64,000 nucleotides of DNA from Mobiluncus sp034180645 (GTDB lineage: Bacteria; Actinomycetota; Actinomycetes; Actinomycetales; Actinomycetaceae): contig NZ_JAXFNY010000011.1 in the NCBI RefSeq assembly GCF_034180645.1, positions 62,001-126,000 on the forward strand, written 5' to 3'. This document shows positions 1 to 8,640 of the stretch, in pieces. The translations under genes were made by a program, and so were the position numbers. Within the stretch, counting starts at the first letter, position 1; each line of letters opens with the position of its first letter. The notes beneath the pieces are model-generated. The model was not told the DNA's origin, ran no database searches, and worked only from the letters and a program-made list of their open reading frames with translations.

Positions 1-13
1 GCGAGGCTAACCA

Positions 14-2716
14 ATGATTCCTAACATAAAGGTCCTGGCTGCAAGCCTGGCGGGGGCACTCCCGCAAACTAGCGCGAGACAAGGCGACGGACCTGGCGGC
101 GGGGAGGCAAACCTGATTCTTCCCGACTTGTCCCTCGCCAACATACACGGCATCCCCGGAACCAGCCTGCTGATTTTCGGCATGGTGGTGTGCATCGCCG
201 GTCTAGTGTTTGGAACAGTGACGTTCTTTAAACTCCGCAGCCTGCCGGTACATAAATCCATGTTGGACGTTGCCGAACTCATTTACTCCACCTGCAAAGC
301 CTACTTGGTGAAACAAGGTAAGTTCCTGCTGTTGCTGTGGGCTTTCATCACGGTCATTATCCTCGTCTATTACAAGGTGTTAGTGGGCTTTAGCTGGGGC
401 AAAGTCGGGATTGTGGTGCTATTCAGCTTGCTGGGGATGGGCGGTTCGTTTGCCGTAGCCTGGTTCGGTATTCGGGTCAACACCTTCGCTAACGCCCGGG
501 CGGCTTTTGCCTCGCTGCGCGGCAAGCCCTACCCCGTTCACCAGATTCCCCTGCAGGCCGGGATGTCCATCGGAACCGTGCTGATTTCCCTCGAACTGTT
601 CATGATGCTGGTTATTCTGGTGTTCCTGCCCGCTGACGTGGCAGGTTCGTGCTTCATCGGTTTTGCTATCGGGGAGTCACTAGGGGCGTCCGCCCTGCGT
701 ATCGCGGGGGGTATCTTTACCAAGATTGCCGATATCGGTGCGGACCTCATGAAAATCGTGTTCAAAATTGACGAGGACGACCCGCGTAACCCCGGGGTCA
801 TCGCCGACTGCACCGGGGACAATGCTGGAGACTCGGTGGGCCCTTCCGCTGACGGCTTTGAAACCTACGGCGTCACCGGCGTGGCTCTGGTGACTTACGT
901 CATTCTGGCAGTTCCAGACCCCTCCATTCAGGCGCTGCTGCTGGTGTGGATCTTTACGGTACGCGCGGCGATGATTATCGGTGCGGCACTGGCCTACGCC
1001 ATCAACGCCCTGTGGGTCAAGGGGCGTTACAGGGACGCGAAACGCATGAACTTTGAAACCCCGCTGACAACGTTGGTCTGGTTGACTTCGATTCTGTGCA
1101 TCGTATTGATTTTCCTGGTGACTTTCTTTGTGGTGGGCGAACAAGGCAACCACCTGTGGCTGAAACTGGCAACCATCGTGACCTGCGGTACTCTCGCGGG
1201 AGCCCTGATTCCCGAACTGGTGAAAGTATTTACCTCCACCAAAGCGCGTTTCGTGCGGGAAACCGTGAAATCCTCTCGTGAGGGTGGTGCTTCGCTGAAT
1301 ATTTTGTCCGGGATGGTTTCCGGCAATATGTCCGGATACTGGCTGGGAATCACCATTGTGGGTCTGATGGGAATCGCTTTCCTGATTTCCCTGCTGATAC
1401 CGGAATCCCTGATGGCAGCTCCGGCAGTATTCGCGTTTGGCCTGGTAGCTTTTGGTTTCCTGGGGATGGGTCCGGTGACCATCGCCGTTGATTCCTACGG
1501 TCCGGTCACCGACAACGCTCAATCCGTCTATGAACTGTCGCGTATCGAATCGGTAGAAAACATCGAAGCCGAGTTGATGGCTGACTTCACCATTAAACCC
1601 GCTTGGGACACCGCGAAACTCATGCTGGAGGAAAACGACGGGGCCGGTAACACGTTTAAAGCCACGGCAAAGCCTGTGCTGATTGGTACCGCCGTGGTAG
1701 GCGCCACCACCATGATTTTCTCTATCATCATGACGCTCACAGATCGTCTGCAAGATGCACAAGCCGTGGGGAATCTTTCACTGCTTCACGCCCCGTTCCT
1801 GCTGGGGTTGATTACCGGAGGCGCCGTCATTTACTGGTTCTCTGGGGCCTCTATCCAGGCGGTAACGACCGGGGCAAACCGAGCTGTGGCGTTTATCAAA
1901 GAGAATATTCACCTCGATGCCAGCAACGAACGCGCCTCCGAAAAGGACAGCCGCGCGGTCGTCGAGATTTGCACACAATACGCCCAGCAGGGCATGTTGC
2001 TTATCTTCCTGGCGGTGTTCTTTGCCACGCTGTCTTTCGCGTTTGTCGAGCCGTTCTTTTTCATCGGCTACCTGATTTCTATCGCTATTTTTGGCCTCTA
2101 CCAAGCTATATTCATGGCTAACGCCGGCGGGGCTTGGGACAATGCAAAGAAAGTCGTGGAAGTTGATTTGCACATGAAAGGCACCGAACTGCACGATGCG
2201 ACCATCGTCGGGGATACGGTCGGCGATCCGTTCAAGGACACGTCCTCGGTAGCTTTGAACCCGATTATCAAATTCACCACCCTGTTTGGCCTGCTGGCTG
2301 TGGAATTGGCGGTGAGCTTGACGAACCAGGGTCAGGCACGCCTGGTGCATATCCTGGCCGGGGTCTTTTTCGTGGCTTCAGCCTACTTCGTGTGGTGCAG
2401 TTTCTATCAGATGCGTATCCGCGGCGCCTCTCGTGACTCCATGCACGATCACGAACCTCCGGTCGACACCGCTTTGAACGGAATCCCCAGCGTGAAAGAC
2501 CGGGTCACCCGGCCGGCCATGATGATTATGCCCCGTCCCGGCGGTATCGAAGCCCCCATTGACGCGGCCGCGCTGGACGAGATTCTCGACTCTTCACCGA
2601 CGGAGGCCGGCACCGACCTTTTGAACGAAGTTCCCGACCTGGAACTCACGGAAGAACCATCGCAAAGCAATCCCCCGCAGCCACCCGACCAGGCTGCGGA
2701 ACGGAAAGGGGAATAA
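14..2716 (+). CDS. hppA: Membrane-bound proton-translocating pyrophosphatase
   Basis: An integral membrane ion pump that couples pyrophosphate hydrolysis to cation (probably H+) export. The 900-residue product has many hydrophobic segments. The Mg-PPi site is visible as an Asp-rich motif near residues 265–285 (DCTGDNAGDSVGP, then FETYG), GGAWDNAKK near 705 and DTVGDPFKDTSS near 740. GNTFKA places Lys549 at the position which in this family separates K+-independent (Lys) from K+-dependent (Ala) pumps, so K+ independence is inferred. The first Asp motif differs from the common DNVGDNVGDCAGMAAD form, which suggests a divergent subfamily. A hydrophilic tail of about 100 residues follows the last membrane segment. 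The ATG lies 13 bases into the window; a gaggct upstream could serve as RBS. The next gene starts 2 bases after the stop, so the two are probably cotranscribed. Confidence 0.95.
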   Translation: MIPNIKVLAASLAGALPQTSARQGDGPGGGEANLILPDLSLANIHGIPGTSLLIFGMVVCIAGLVFGTVTFFKLRSLPVHKSMLDVAELIYSTCKAYLVKQGKFLLLLWAFITVIILVYYKVLVGFSWGKVGIVVLFSLLGMGGSFAVAWFGIRVNTFANARAAFASLRGKPYPVHQIPLQAGMSIGTVLISLELFMMLVILVFLPADVAGSCFIGFAIGESLGASALRIAGGIFTKIADIGADLMKIVFKIDEDDPRNPGVIADCTGDNAGDSVGPSADGFETYGVTGVALVTYVILAVPDPSIQALLLVWIFTVRAAMIIGAALAYAINALWVKGRYRDAKRMNFETPLTTLVWLTSILCIVLIFLVTFFVVGEQGNHLWLKLATIVTCGTLAGALIPELVKVFTSTKARFVRETVKSSREGGASLNILSGMVSGNMSGYWLGITIVGLMGIAFLISLLIPESLMAAPAVFAFGLVAFGFLGMGPVTIAVDSYGPVTDNAQSVYELSRIESVENIEAELMADFTIKPAWDTAKLMLEENDGAGNTFKATAKPVLIGTAVVGATTMIFSIIMTLTDRLQDAQAVGNLSLLHAPFLLGLITGGAVIYWFSGASIQAVTTGANRAVAFIKENIHLDASNERASEKDSRAVVEICTQYAQQGMLLIFLAVFFATLSFAFVEPFFFIGYLISIAIFGLYQAIFMANAGGAWDNAKKVVEVDLHMKGTELHDATIVGDTVGDPFKDTSSVALNPIIKFTTLFGLLAVELAVSLTNQGQARLVHILAGVFFVASAYFVWCSFYQMRIRGASRDSMHDHEPPVDTALNGIPSVKDRVTRPAMMIMPRPGGIEAPIDAAALDEILDSSPTEAGTDLLNEVPDLELTEEPSQSNPPQPPDQAAERKGE

Positions 2717-2718
2717 CC

Positions 2719-3783
2719 ATGAAACTGGCAATCAAATGGGAAAATGCCCAAGTTGACGAAGCCGGGCGAGTGTCCGGACACTCTGCCGGAGACACCCTGG
2801 TGCGACGGATCTTACGGAACTTCCCCGATTCCATCCTCATCGGCGGCTCCGCCCGCCGCGCCGAAAACTTCAGCGTGGCTCCGATTGAGATGCTCGACCC
2901 GACTGACACGGCCGTCATCAACATGGACGTCATTGACTCGCCGCGACTGTGGCAAAAAATGCACAACGCGGGGGCGGAAAAACCGCACATCATGAACTTT
3001 ATGTGGTGGTCTCCACGCGAAATGACTACGATAGAGGGCATTGCCTCGATGGCCCTGTCTTGCGCCCTGTTCCCCACTTTTGCGAACTCGGAACGTACCG
3101 CCATGGAAGTCCGGGAGATTGCCGAGAAATGGACCGTGAAACCGCTGCATGAACAGATGCAGCTGGGGTGGGTAAACCTGGGCTTCCGCCTGGCTCACGT
3201 CCTACCGCGGGTTGAGACAGAGGTCCCCGTCGTGCTCTACCCCTCGATTTACCTTTCAGCAAAGAAGCGCCCGGATATTTTCTTGGACGTGGTCAACTGG
3301 GTACACCGCCAGATTCCGCTGCGGGTCGAGATGCGTTTGCACGAAACCCACCTGGTCAGCGAAGCCGCCATGAAGTTTTCCCATCGCGACTGGATTTGGG
3401 TGGGACCTTTGACCGCCACACGTCAGTCCTATTGGGAGGCTCTGGCGCATACGACCGCTTTCCTGGCGACCACCGAGGAAGAATCCTACGGCATCGAGTA
3501 CGTAGAAGCCTTGGGCGCGGGAGTCATCGGCGTCTTTCCTGACCTCGAATGGGCACACGCCCTGGTGCCGGCAGACTACCCGTTCTTTTATAAGTCAGTG
3601 GAAGAAGCCAAGAACATGCTGTGGCAGGTCTTGGTTAAACCCGCGGAGGCTCGAAAGAAAATGGACGCGTCAGCCGGCGGTTCGATTCAACAGTGGATTG
3701 GCGAACACCACTCGGACGATGTCTTTGACGAAGCCCTGATTCAACACGTTGTGGACTGGCTGGGGGATATTCCCCACGCCTAG
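2719..3783 (+). CDS. Glycosyltransferase-like protein (GT-B fold, tentative)
   Basis: A 354-residue soluble protein. Near residues 253–275 it has TTEEESYGIEYVEALGAGV, which matches the C-terminal acidic E-x7-E region of GT4-type glycosyltransferases that contact the nucleotide sugar. The N-terminal half lacks the usual glycine-rich donor loop but contains HSAGD and a hydrophobic region around NFMWWSP. There is no signal peptide or membrane segment. It begins 2 bases after the pyrophosphatase stop, with a purine-rich ggaaagggg just upstream, so it is translationally linked to hppA. The substrate cannot be deduced. The family assignment rests on the C-terminal motif only. Confidence 0.6.
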   Translation: MKLAIKWENAQVDEAGRVSGHSAGDTLVRRILRNFPDSILIGGSARRAENFSVAPIEMLDPTDTAVINMDVIDSPRLWQKMHNAGAEKPHIMNFMWWSPREMTTIEGIASMALSCALFPTFANSERTAMEVREIAEKWTVKPLHEQMQLGWVNLGFRLAHVLPRVETEVPVVLYPSIYLSAKKRPDIFLDVVNWVHRQIPLRVEMRLHETHLVSEAAMKFSHRDWIWVGPLTATRQSYWEALAHTTAFLATTEEESYGIEYVEALGAGVIGVFPDLEWAHALVPADYPFFYKSVEEAKNMLWQVLVKPAEARKKMDASAGGSIQQWIGEHHSDDVFDEALIQHVVDWLGDIPHA

Positions 3784-3907
3784 GGTCTTTCACGAGGGTG
3801 GTGGCGGCTGGTAGCACTAGCGTCCCGTGTCGGGCTCACAAGCGTTACCGCCGACCTTTCCGATACCGTCACAGTTCCAGGGGCGGGGTGGATAGCAAGG
3901 GCGGGCG
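3784..3907. other. Convergent intergenic region
   Basis: A 124-base gap between the + strand glycosyltransferase-like gene and the end of the minus-strand histidine operon. I see no ORF with an RBS, no tRNA-like fold and no clean stem followed by a T run, so the terminators expected here are not recognisable by eye. Confidence 0.5.
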
Positions 3908-4627
3908 TCAGCGCACGGGGAGGAGTTGCACGTAAGTGGCGCGTGGGGGGATTTCTGGCGAACGCAACAGGGATCTGTAAAAGCGTTTGACGGCCAGTTT
4001 CGCGGCTTCGAGGTCGCCTGAGGTGCGGACTGTGACGACAAGTCCCCCCGCCGGGCCGGCTTCGATGGTCTCGATTTCGGTGCCCGTATGGGCTGAAAGT
4101 GAGTTGAGCAGTGCCGCGAGTTCGGCATCATGCCAAGCCGGAAGCCAATCGTCGCCGCTGGCCAGGGCGTTCAAAGCGGGCGGACCCAGCATGATGTTCG
4201 GCGCATAGGCGTGAATCCACTCCGGGTCACGCGCCAGCGGCTTGGCCTGAGTAGCGCTACCCAGTACCACCGGGGCATCCAGCCACAAAAATCCTTCGGT
4301 AGCCAAGGCCGCCAAGGCGATTCGCGCGGGATTAACCAGCAGCGGCCGGTCTTCCGGATTCCTCAGCTCCGCGAAGCGCGTTGCGCTGGAATACGCCGGC
4401 AAGGCCGACCCGTAGGGGGAATATACGCCCGCAAAGGTAGTTGACTCACAGCTTCCCGAGACCGCCACGGGCGCCTCCACGATGAGGCGTTCGCTTTGCA
4501 GCGCTGAAAACAGTTCAGTCTGCGCCGCCCCCACGTCCTTGGCCGCAGCCAGTTCCAGGGCGCGCCGGGTCCCGGGCAGTAAATCGCCACGATCAGACGC
4601 GTAGGGATTGTTTGCCAAATGTTTCAT
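3908..4627 (-). CDS. SseB family protein
   Basis: A 239-residue soluble protein with SseB-type features: an N-terminal segment with NNPYASDRGDL, a central LLVNPARIALAALATEGFLWLD stretch and a later helical domain ending in LRSPEIPPRATYVQ. In actinobacteria an SseB-domain gene commonly follows hisA/priA, and here it is the last gene of the his cluster, 36 bases after hisA. Its biochemical role is unknown; SseB proteins have been linked to sulfur metabolism and to type III secretion, but nothing here shows which applies. No membrane segments are seen. Confidence 0.75.
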   Translation of the reverse strand: MKHLANNPYASDRGDLLPGTRRALELAAAKDVGAAQTELFSALQSERLIVEAPVAVSGSCESTTFAGVYSPYGSALPAYSSATRFAELRNPEDRPLLVNPARIALAALATEGFLWLDAPVVLGSATQAKPLARDPEWIHAYAPNIMLGPPALNALASGDDWLPAWHDAELAALLNSLSAHTGTEIETIEAGPAGGLVVTVRTSGDLEAAKLAVKRFYRSLLRSPEIPPRATYVQLLPVR

Positions 4628-4663
4628 GAATGTTGCCGCGCTTTCAAACAGAACCCCGCAGTT

Positions 4664-5398
4664 TCACACCGCCAGACTCGCCAAGGCTTCGGCTACCGTG
4701 AAGCGTCGCTCATAGATGGCTTTGCCGACAATAACACCCTCCAGGTTCGGGTGAACCCCCGCCAAGTCCCGCAGGGCGTGCAGATCGCGCAGGGCAGACA
4801 CACCCCCGCTCGCCACAACTTTTGCCGAACTGGATTGACACACGTGAGCCAGCAACTCCAGGTTCGGCCCAGTCAAGGTGCCATCTTTCGACACATCCGT
4901 CACCACGTAGCGGACACACCCCAAGGCATCCAAATCACGCAAAATATCCACCAACAGCGGCCCTTCACTGACCCAGCCGCGCCCATAAACCCGCTCGCCG
5001 CGCACGTCCAAACCGATTGCGATACGCTGCCCAAACCGCTCAATGGCCGTGGCGCACCACTGGGGATTTTCGATTGCGGCAGTACCCAGGTTTACCCGCG
5101 CCGCCCCGGCATCAAGCATGCGGCACAGCGAGTCATCATCACGCAATCCCCCACTGACCTCAACATTCAAGCCCGGATAGGCTTTCACTAGCGACTCCAC
5201 TAGGTCGGCATTGGAGCCCCGCCCGAAAGCGGCGTCCAGGTCGACCAGGTGCAGCCAGCGCGCCCCGGCGGCCAGGAACTCCGCGGCAACTTGTACAGGC
5301 TCACCATAGACTTTTTCGGTTCCGGCTTTACCTTCGGTCAGCCGAGTTGCCTTTCCGTCAACCAGGTCAATTGCTGGTAACAGCACCATTTGTGTCAT
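4664..5398 (-). CDS. hisA: Phosphoribosyl isomerase A (HisA/PriA)
   Basis: Isomerises ProFAR to PRFAR, the fourth step of histidine synthesis. In actinobacteria the same enzyme (PriA) often also does the TrpF reaction of tryptophan synthesis. The 244-residue protein has the expected (beta/alpha)8 signatures: LLPAIDLVDGKA at the start with the catalytic Asp, HLVDLDAA, VEVSGGLRD, AIGLDVRG, VVTDVSKDGTLTGPN with the second catalytic Asp, and VVASGGV for phosphate binding. Dual function is inferred from taxonomy, not from a specific residue. A clear RBS (ggaaagga) precedes the ATG. It sits 37 bases after hisH and before sseB. Confidence 0.95.
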   Translation of the reverse strand: MTQMVLLPAIDLVDGKATRLTEGKAGTEKVYGEPVQVAAEFLAAGARWLHLVDLDAAFGRGSNADLVESLVKAYPGLNVEVSGGLRDDDSLCRMLDAGAARVNLGTAAIENPQWCATAIERFGQRIAIGLDVRGERVYGRGWVSEGPLLVDILRDLDALGCVRYVVTDVSKDGTLTGPNLELLAHVCQSSSAKVVASGGVSALRDLHALRDLAGVHPNLEGVIVGKAIYERRFTVAEALASLAV

Positions 5399-5435
5399 TG
5401 AGAGTCCTTTCCGGGGTCTTAGCGACCCGCCAACT

Positions 5436-6089
5436 TTAGAGCATCTCTAACCAGTTTGAGAACACGCGAGCCCCGGCTGGTCCGGACTTTTCCGGATGAA
5501 ATTGAGTGGCGCACAAGGCTCGGTTTTCCACGGCCGCTACAAAGTCGGCTCCGTAATGTGCCCAAGACACGAGCGGGGGGCGGAGCAGCCGCCGTGATTC
5601 CTCATCCATTCCCAAGGCCTCAGCGGGGTCGCTGAGGCAAGCGTAAGAGTGTACGAAATAGAATCTCTGTCCGTCGAGCCCCGCCAACAGCTGCGACTGG
5701 GCCGGGACATGCACTTTTGACCAGCCCATATGGGGTAAACGCGCCGCTGGCAGCGCCGTCACCATTCCGGGCCATTGATCCAGCCCGGCGGTGACTTCCC
5801 CGTTTTCGTCTCCGGAAGTAAACATGACCTGCAAACCGACGCAAATGCCCAGCACTGGGCGGCCTCCGGCGAGTCGGCGTTCAATCATCTGGGGTGCCCG
5901 CGAGGCTTGCAGGGAACGCATTACCGCCGCGAAGGCTCCCACTCCGGGAACGACCAAACCGTCTGCTTGGGCAACTTCCGCCGCGTCAGCCGAGAGCGAC
6001 ACCCGGGCTCCTGCCCGCTCGAGGGCGTGCGCAACGGAAAGCACATTGCCGTACCCGTGATCCAGAACGACAACTTTGGGACCGGTCAT
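5436..6089 (-). CDS. hisH: Imidazole glycerol phosphate synthase, glutaminase subunit HisH
   Basis: Releases ammonia from glutamine and channels it to HisF, giving imidazole glycerol phosphate and AICAR. The 217-residue class I amidotransferase has LDHGYGNVLSV at the N terminus, the nucleophile elbow GICVGLQVMF near residue 83, and the His-Glu pair in ATQFHPEKSGP near 195. Its partner HisF is not in this window, so hisF must lie elsewhere. The start overlaps the stop of the upstream orf by 4 bases (ATGA), indicating translational coupling. Confidence 0.95.
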   Translation of the reverse strand: MTGPKVVVLDHGYGNVLSVAHALERAGARVSLSADAAEVAQADGLVVPGVGAFAAVMRSLQASRAPQMIERRLAGGRPVLGICVGLQVMFTSGDENGEVTAGLDQWPGMVTALPAARLPHMGWSKVHVPAQSQLLAGLDGQRFYFVHSYACLSDPAEALGMDEESRRLLRPPLVSWAHYGADFVAAVENRALCATQFHPEKSGPAGARVFSNWLEML

Positions 6090-6874
6090 GAGGCGTCCCC
6101 CCGTCCTTCTGAATCCATGCCCCAGGCCTCGTCGTCACCGGAATCTGCCTGACCCCGTTGGCGCCGGCGTTCCTCGCGGGAATCTTTGATGCCTTTACCC
6201 AGCATTCGCAGCGCTTTCCAGCGGGGCATATCGACGGTATCAACCGCCCCGTCCACATCCGCCGGATTAACCCGCCCCAACACTAGGTCCTCAATCACGA
6301 TAGGCATCTGTGCGATGACCAGTCCGGCCGGCAAATCCACCTCAAAAGCCTGATTGGCCCAGCGTCCCGCCAGGACTTGACCGGTCACTCCGGGTTCCTG
6401 TTCGGTGCCGGGAGCCAGCAGGGCAGAAAACACCACCACCGGCATTCGAATAATCTCAGTAAGCGTAGACGCCACCGTATCCAAGTCCGAGTCCAGCTCA
6501 TTGAGGCTTTCAACCAGCAGTGCCATTCCCCACTGTTCTTCGGTCAGCTCCAGGTTTTGTACCACCAGCGCCCCGGCTTCCGTAGGCACCACCACGGCTG
6601 AAATATCACTCAACGCACACAGCGCCCCCAAGGCTTCTGCCGAAGCCACCGGGGTCAGGAAACACGCGGTGGCTCGCCGGTTCATCAGCGGAGGCTCCGA
6701 CTCTTCGGGCAAATCTAGCGTTTCGTCCGAGCCTGACACCGGGGATTCGGGTTCAAAGTCAACATCTCCCAGTTTGGCGATGAGATTGGCAAACTCGGCA
6801 TCGTAGGCTTGCTGATCGCCAGGTTTGTCCCCTCTGTCCTCGGGATTTCGGGGTTCTTGCGGTTCACTCATCAC
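6086..6874 (-). CDS. Hypothetical protein inside the histidine operon
   Basis: A 262-residue protein that I do not recognise by motif. The first 65 residues are acidic and rich in Pro, Glu and Asp (probably disordered). The middle, residues 65–210, looks globular, with hydrophobic beta-alpha segments such as ISAVVVPTEAGALVV and MPVVVFSALLAP. The last 40 residues are basic then acidic (KDSREERRRQRG). Genes of this type occur between hisB and hisH in several actinobacteria, so a link to histidine synthesis or its control is plausible but unproven. It overlaps hisH by 4 bases and starts 15 bases after hisB. Confidence 0.75.
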   Translation of the reverse strand: MMSEPQEPRNPEDRGDKPGDQQAYDAEFANLIAKLGDVDFEPESPVSGSDETLDLPEESEPPLMNRRATACFLTPVASAEALGALCALSDISAVVVPTEAGALVVQNLELTEEQWGMALLVESLNELDSDLDTVASTLTEIIRMPVVVFSALLAPGTEQEPGVTGQVLAGRWANQAFEVDLPAGLVIAQMPIVIEDLVLGRVNPADVDGAVDTVDMPRWKALRMLGKGIKDSREERRRQRGQADSGDDEAWGMDSEGRGDAS

Positions 6875-6889
6875 TAGCCTTTCCCAATG

Positions 6890-7504
6890 CTACAGAGTTC
6901 CTTTGGTGGAGGGCACGCCCACCACCCGCGGATCGTATTCCACCGCGGCCTTTAACGCCCGCGCCAGAGCCTTGAATTGGGCCTCTACGATGTGGTGCGG
7001 GTCCCGGCCCGCCAACAGGCGCAGATGCAGACAAATACCGGCATTCAACGCCAGGGATTCAAACACGTGATAAGTCAGCGAACCGGTGAAGTGTCCGCCG
7101 ATGAGGTGATACTGCTGGCCTTCCGGTTCTCCTTCGCAAACGACGTAGGGCCGTCCCGCCAAATCCACCACGGCGTGCGCCAAAGCCTCGTCCAATGGCA
7201 CGCAAGCGTCACCGAAACGGCAGATACCGACCTTGTCCCCCAACGCTTCGCGCAGCGCCTGACCCAACACGATAGCCGTATCCTCCACCGTGTGATGGAC
7301 ATCAATGTCGGTGTCTCCCGAGGCTTCAATGTCCAAATCAATCAGGGAATGACGCGCCAAAGCGGTAAGCATATGGTCATAGAACGGCACCGTGGTGTGA
7401 ATGTTGGCTTGGCCGGTCCCGTCTAGGTTCACCCGCACCTTTACCCGTGATTCTGACGTTTCCCGCGTGACCTGCGCCACCCGGGGGGTCCGAGTTTCGT
7501 TCAT
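6890..7504 (-). CDS. hisB: Imidazoleglycerol-phosphate dehydratase
   Basis: Dehydrates imidazole glycerol phosphate to imidazole acetol phosphate, the sixth histidine step. The 204-residue protein is the monofunctional form, without a phosphatase domain. Metal-binding histidines are visible in FYDHMLTALARHS and in DVHHTVEDTAIVLGQAL, and the repeat copy has HVFESLALNA followed by DPHHIVEAQFKALARAL. The start overlaps the hisC stop by 4 bases (ATGA). Confidence 0.97.
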   Translation of the reverse strand: MNETRTPRVAQVTRETSESRVKVRVNLDGTGQANIHTTVPFYDHMLTALARHSLIDLDIEASGDTDIDVHHTVEDTAIVLGQALREALGDKVGICRFGDACVPLDEALAHAVVDLAGRPYVVCEGEPEGQQYHLIGGHFTGSLTYHVFESLALNAGICLHLRLLAGRDPHHIVEAQFKALARALKAAVEYDPRVVGVPSTKGTL

Positions 7505-8640
7505 TGCAATACCTCCTTCAGGGCGGAAAGAAACACCTCAGTTTCCTCCTCGGTGCCCACGCTGGCTCGCAGCCAGCCATCGGGTCCGACTACGCGAATC
7601 AACACGCCGCGGTCAAGCAAATCTTGCCAGACTTTTTGGCGGTCGCTGAACTTTCCAAAGAAAACAAAGTTCGTATCCGATTCTGCCACGCTCAACCCCA
7701 TTTCTCGCAAGGTTCGCACCATCTGGTCGCGAGTGTGGCGCATTTTGTCCACCTGGGCTTGCAGCAAATCTGACTGGGACAGCGCCGCCAGAGCTGCTGC
7801 CTGGGTCAGAGACGACAGGTGATAGGGCAAACGCACCAGCATGAGCTGGGAAATAATCTGGGGGCGAGCTGCCAAGTACCCCAACCGCAAACCGGCCATT
7901 GCGAAAGCCTTGGACATGGTTCTGGACACCACCAAGTGCGGGTGCGCCGCCAACAGTTCCAGTGCGGAAGGTACCCCGTCACGGCGAAACTCGCCGTAGG
8001 CCTCGTCAATGACCACCACGGTCGCGCTCCCGTGCGGCCCGCTGGAACGGGTAAAACTCAGGATTTCAGCCACGTCCGCGGAGCTCAGGTGGGTTCCCGT
8101 GGGATTGTTGGGGGAAGCCAGCACCAGCAGCGCCGGGTGAGCGCGGGCTACAGCTTGCTTCAACGCGGCCACGTCCACGGAAAAATCCTCCCGCCGCGGC
8201 ACGTCCAACAGCTCGGTCACGGTGTTGCGGGCATATTCGGGATACATCGAGTATGTGGGCGAGGACGATAACGCCGGATGTCCCGGTCCGCCAAAAGCGC
8301 TGAACAAATGATGCATGACCTCGTTAGAGCCATTGGCGGCCCACAACCATTCGGGAGCCACCCGCACCCCGGATTCCCGCTCCAGATAATCGCTCAAGGC
8401 AAGGCGAAGAGCCGGAAAATCCCGGTCGGGATAACGATTCAAGCTGCCCGCCGCTTCGCGCACCGCCGCGGTAATCGCCTCTACCACGGGAGTCGGGACC
8501 GGATAGGGGTTTTCGTTCACATTGATGGATACCGGCACCTGCAGCTGGGGCGCCCCGTAGGGTTCGAGCCCTGCCAAGTCCTCGCGCAAGGGCAGTTGCA
8601 TGGGACCTTCCGGCGTGACGATGGCGTCGGTTGCGCTCAT
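7501..8640 (-). CDS. hisC: Histidinol-phosphate aminotransferase
   Basis: A PLP enzyme that transaminates imidazole acetol phosphate with glutamate to give histidinol phosphate. The 379-residue fold type I aminotransferase shows SINVNENPYPVP near the N terminus (substrate arm), LASPNNPTGT, VVIDEAYGEF with the pyridine-nitrogen Asp, and SRTMSKAFAMAGLRLGY with the Schiff-base Lys. A C-terminal arginine typical of the family lies in LLDRGVLIRVVGPDGWLRASVG. The ATG follows the hisD stop directly, and the stop overlaps hisB. Confidence 0.97.
   Translation of the reverse strand: MSATDAIVTPEGPMQLPLREDLAGLEPYGAPQLQVPVSINVNENPYPVPTPVVEAITAAVREAAGSLNRYPDRDFPALRLALSDYLERESGVRVAPEWLWAANGSNEVMHHLFSAFGGPGHPALSSSPTYSMYPEYARNTVTELLDVPRREDFSVDVAALKQAVARAHPALLVLASPNNPTGTHLSSADVAEILSFTRSSGPHGSATVVVIDEAYGEFRRDGVPSALELLAAHPHLVVSRTMSKAFAMAGLRLGYLAARPQIISQLMLVRLPYHLSSLTQAAALAALSQSDLLQAQVDKMRHTRDQMVRTLREMGLSVAESDTNFVFFGKFSDRQKVWQDLLDRGVLIRVVGPDGWLRASVGTEEETEVFLSALKEVLQ

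Noticed and set aside
680..1762. A 360-codon ORF on the minus strand opposite hppA
   Set aside because: It lies wholly inside a well-supported gene, has His/Gln-rich low-complexity composition typical of the antisense of GC-rich coding sequence, and lacks an RBS or motif.
3784..3907. Possible tRNA in the convergent gap
   Set aside because: No T-loop GTTC-type motif with matching acceptor and anticodon stems could be formed by eye.
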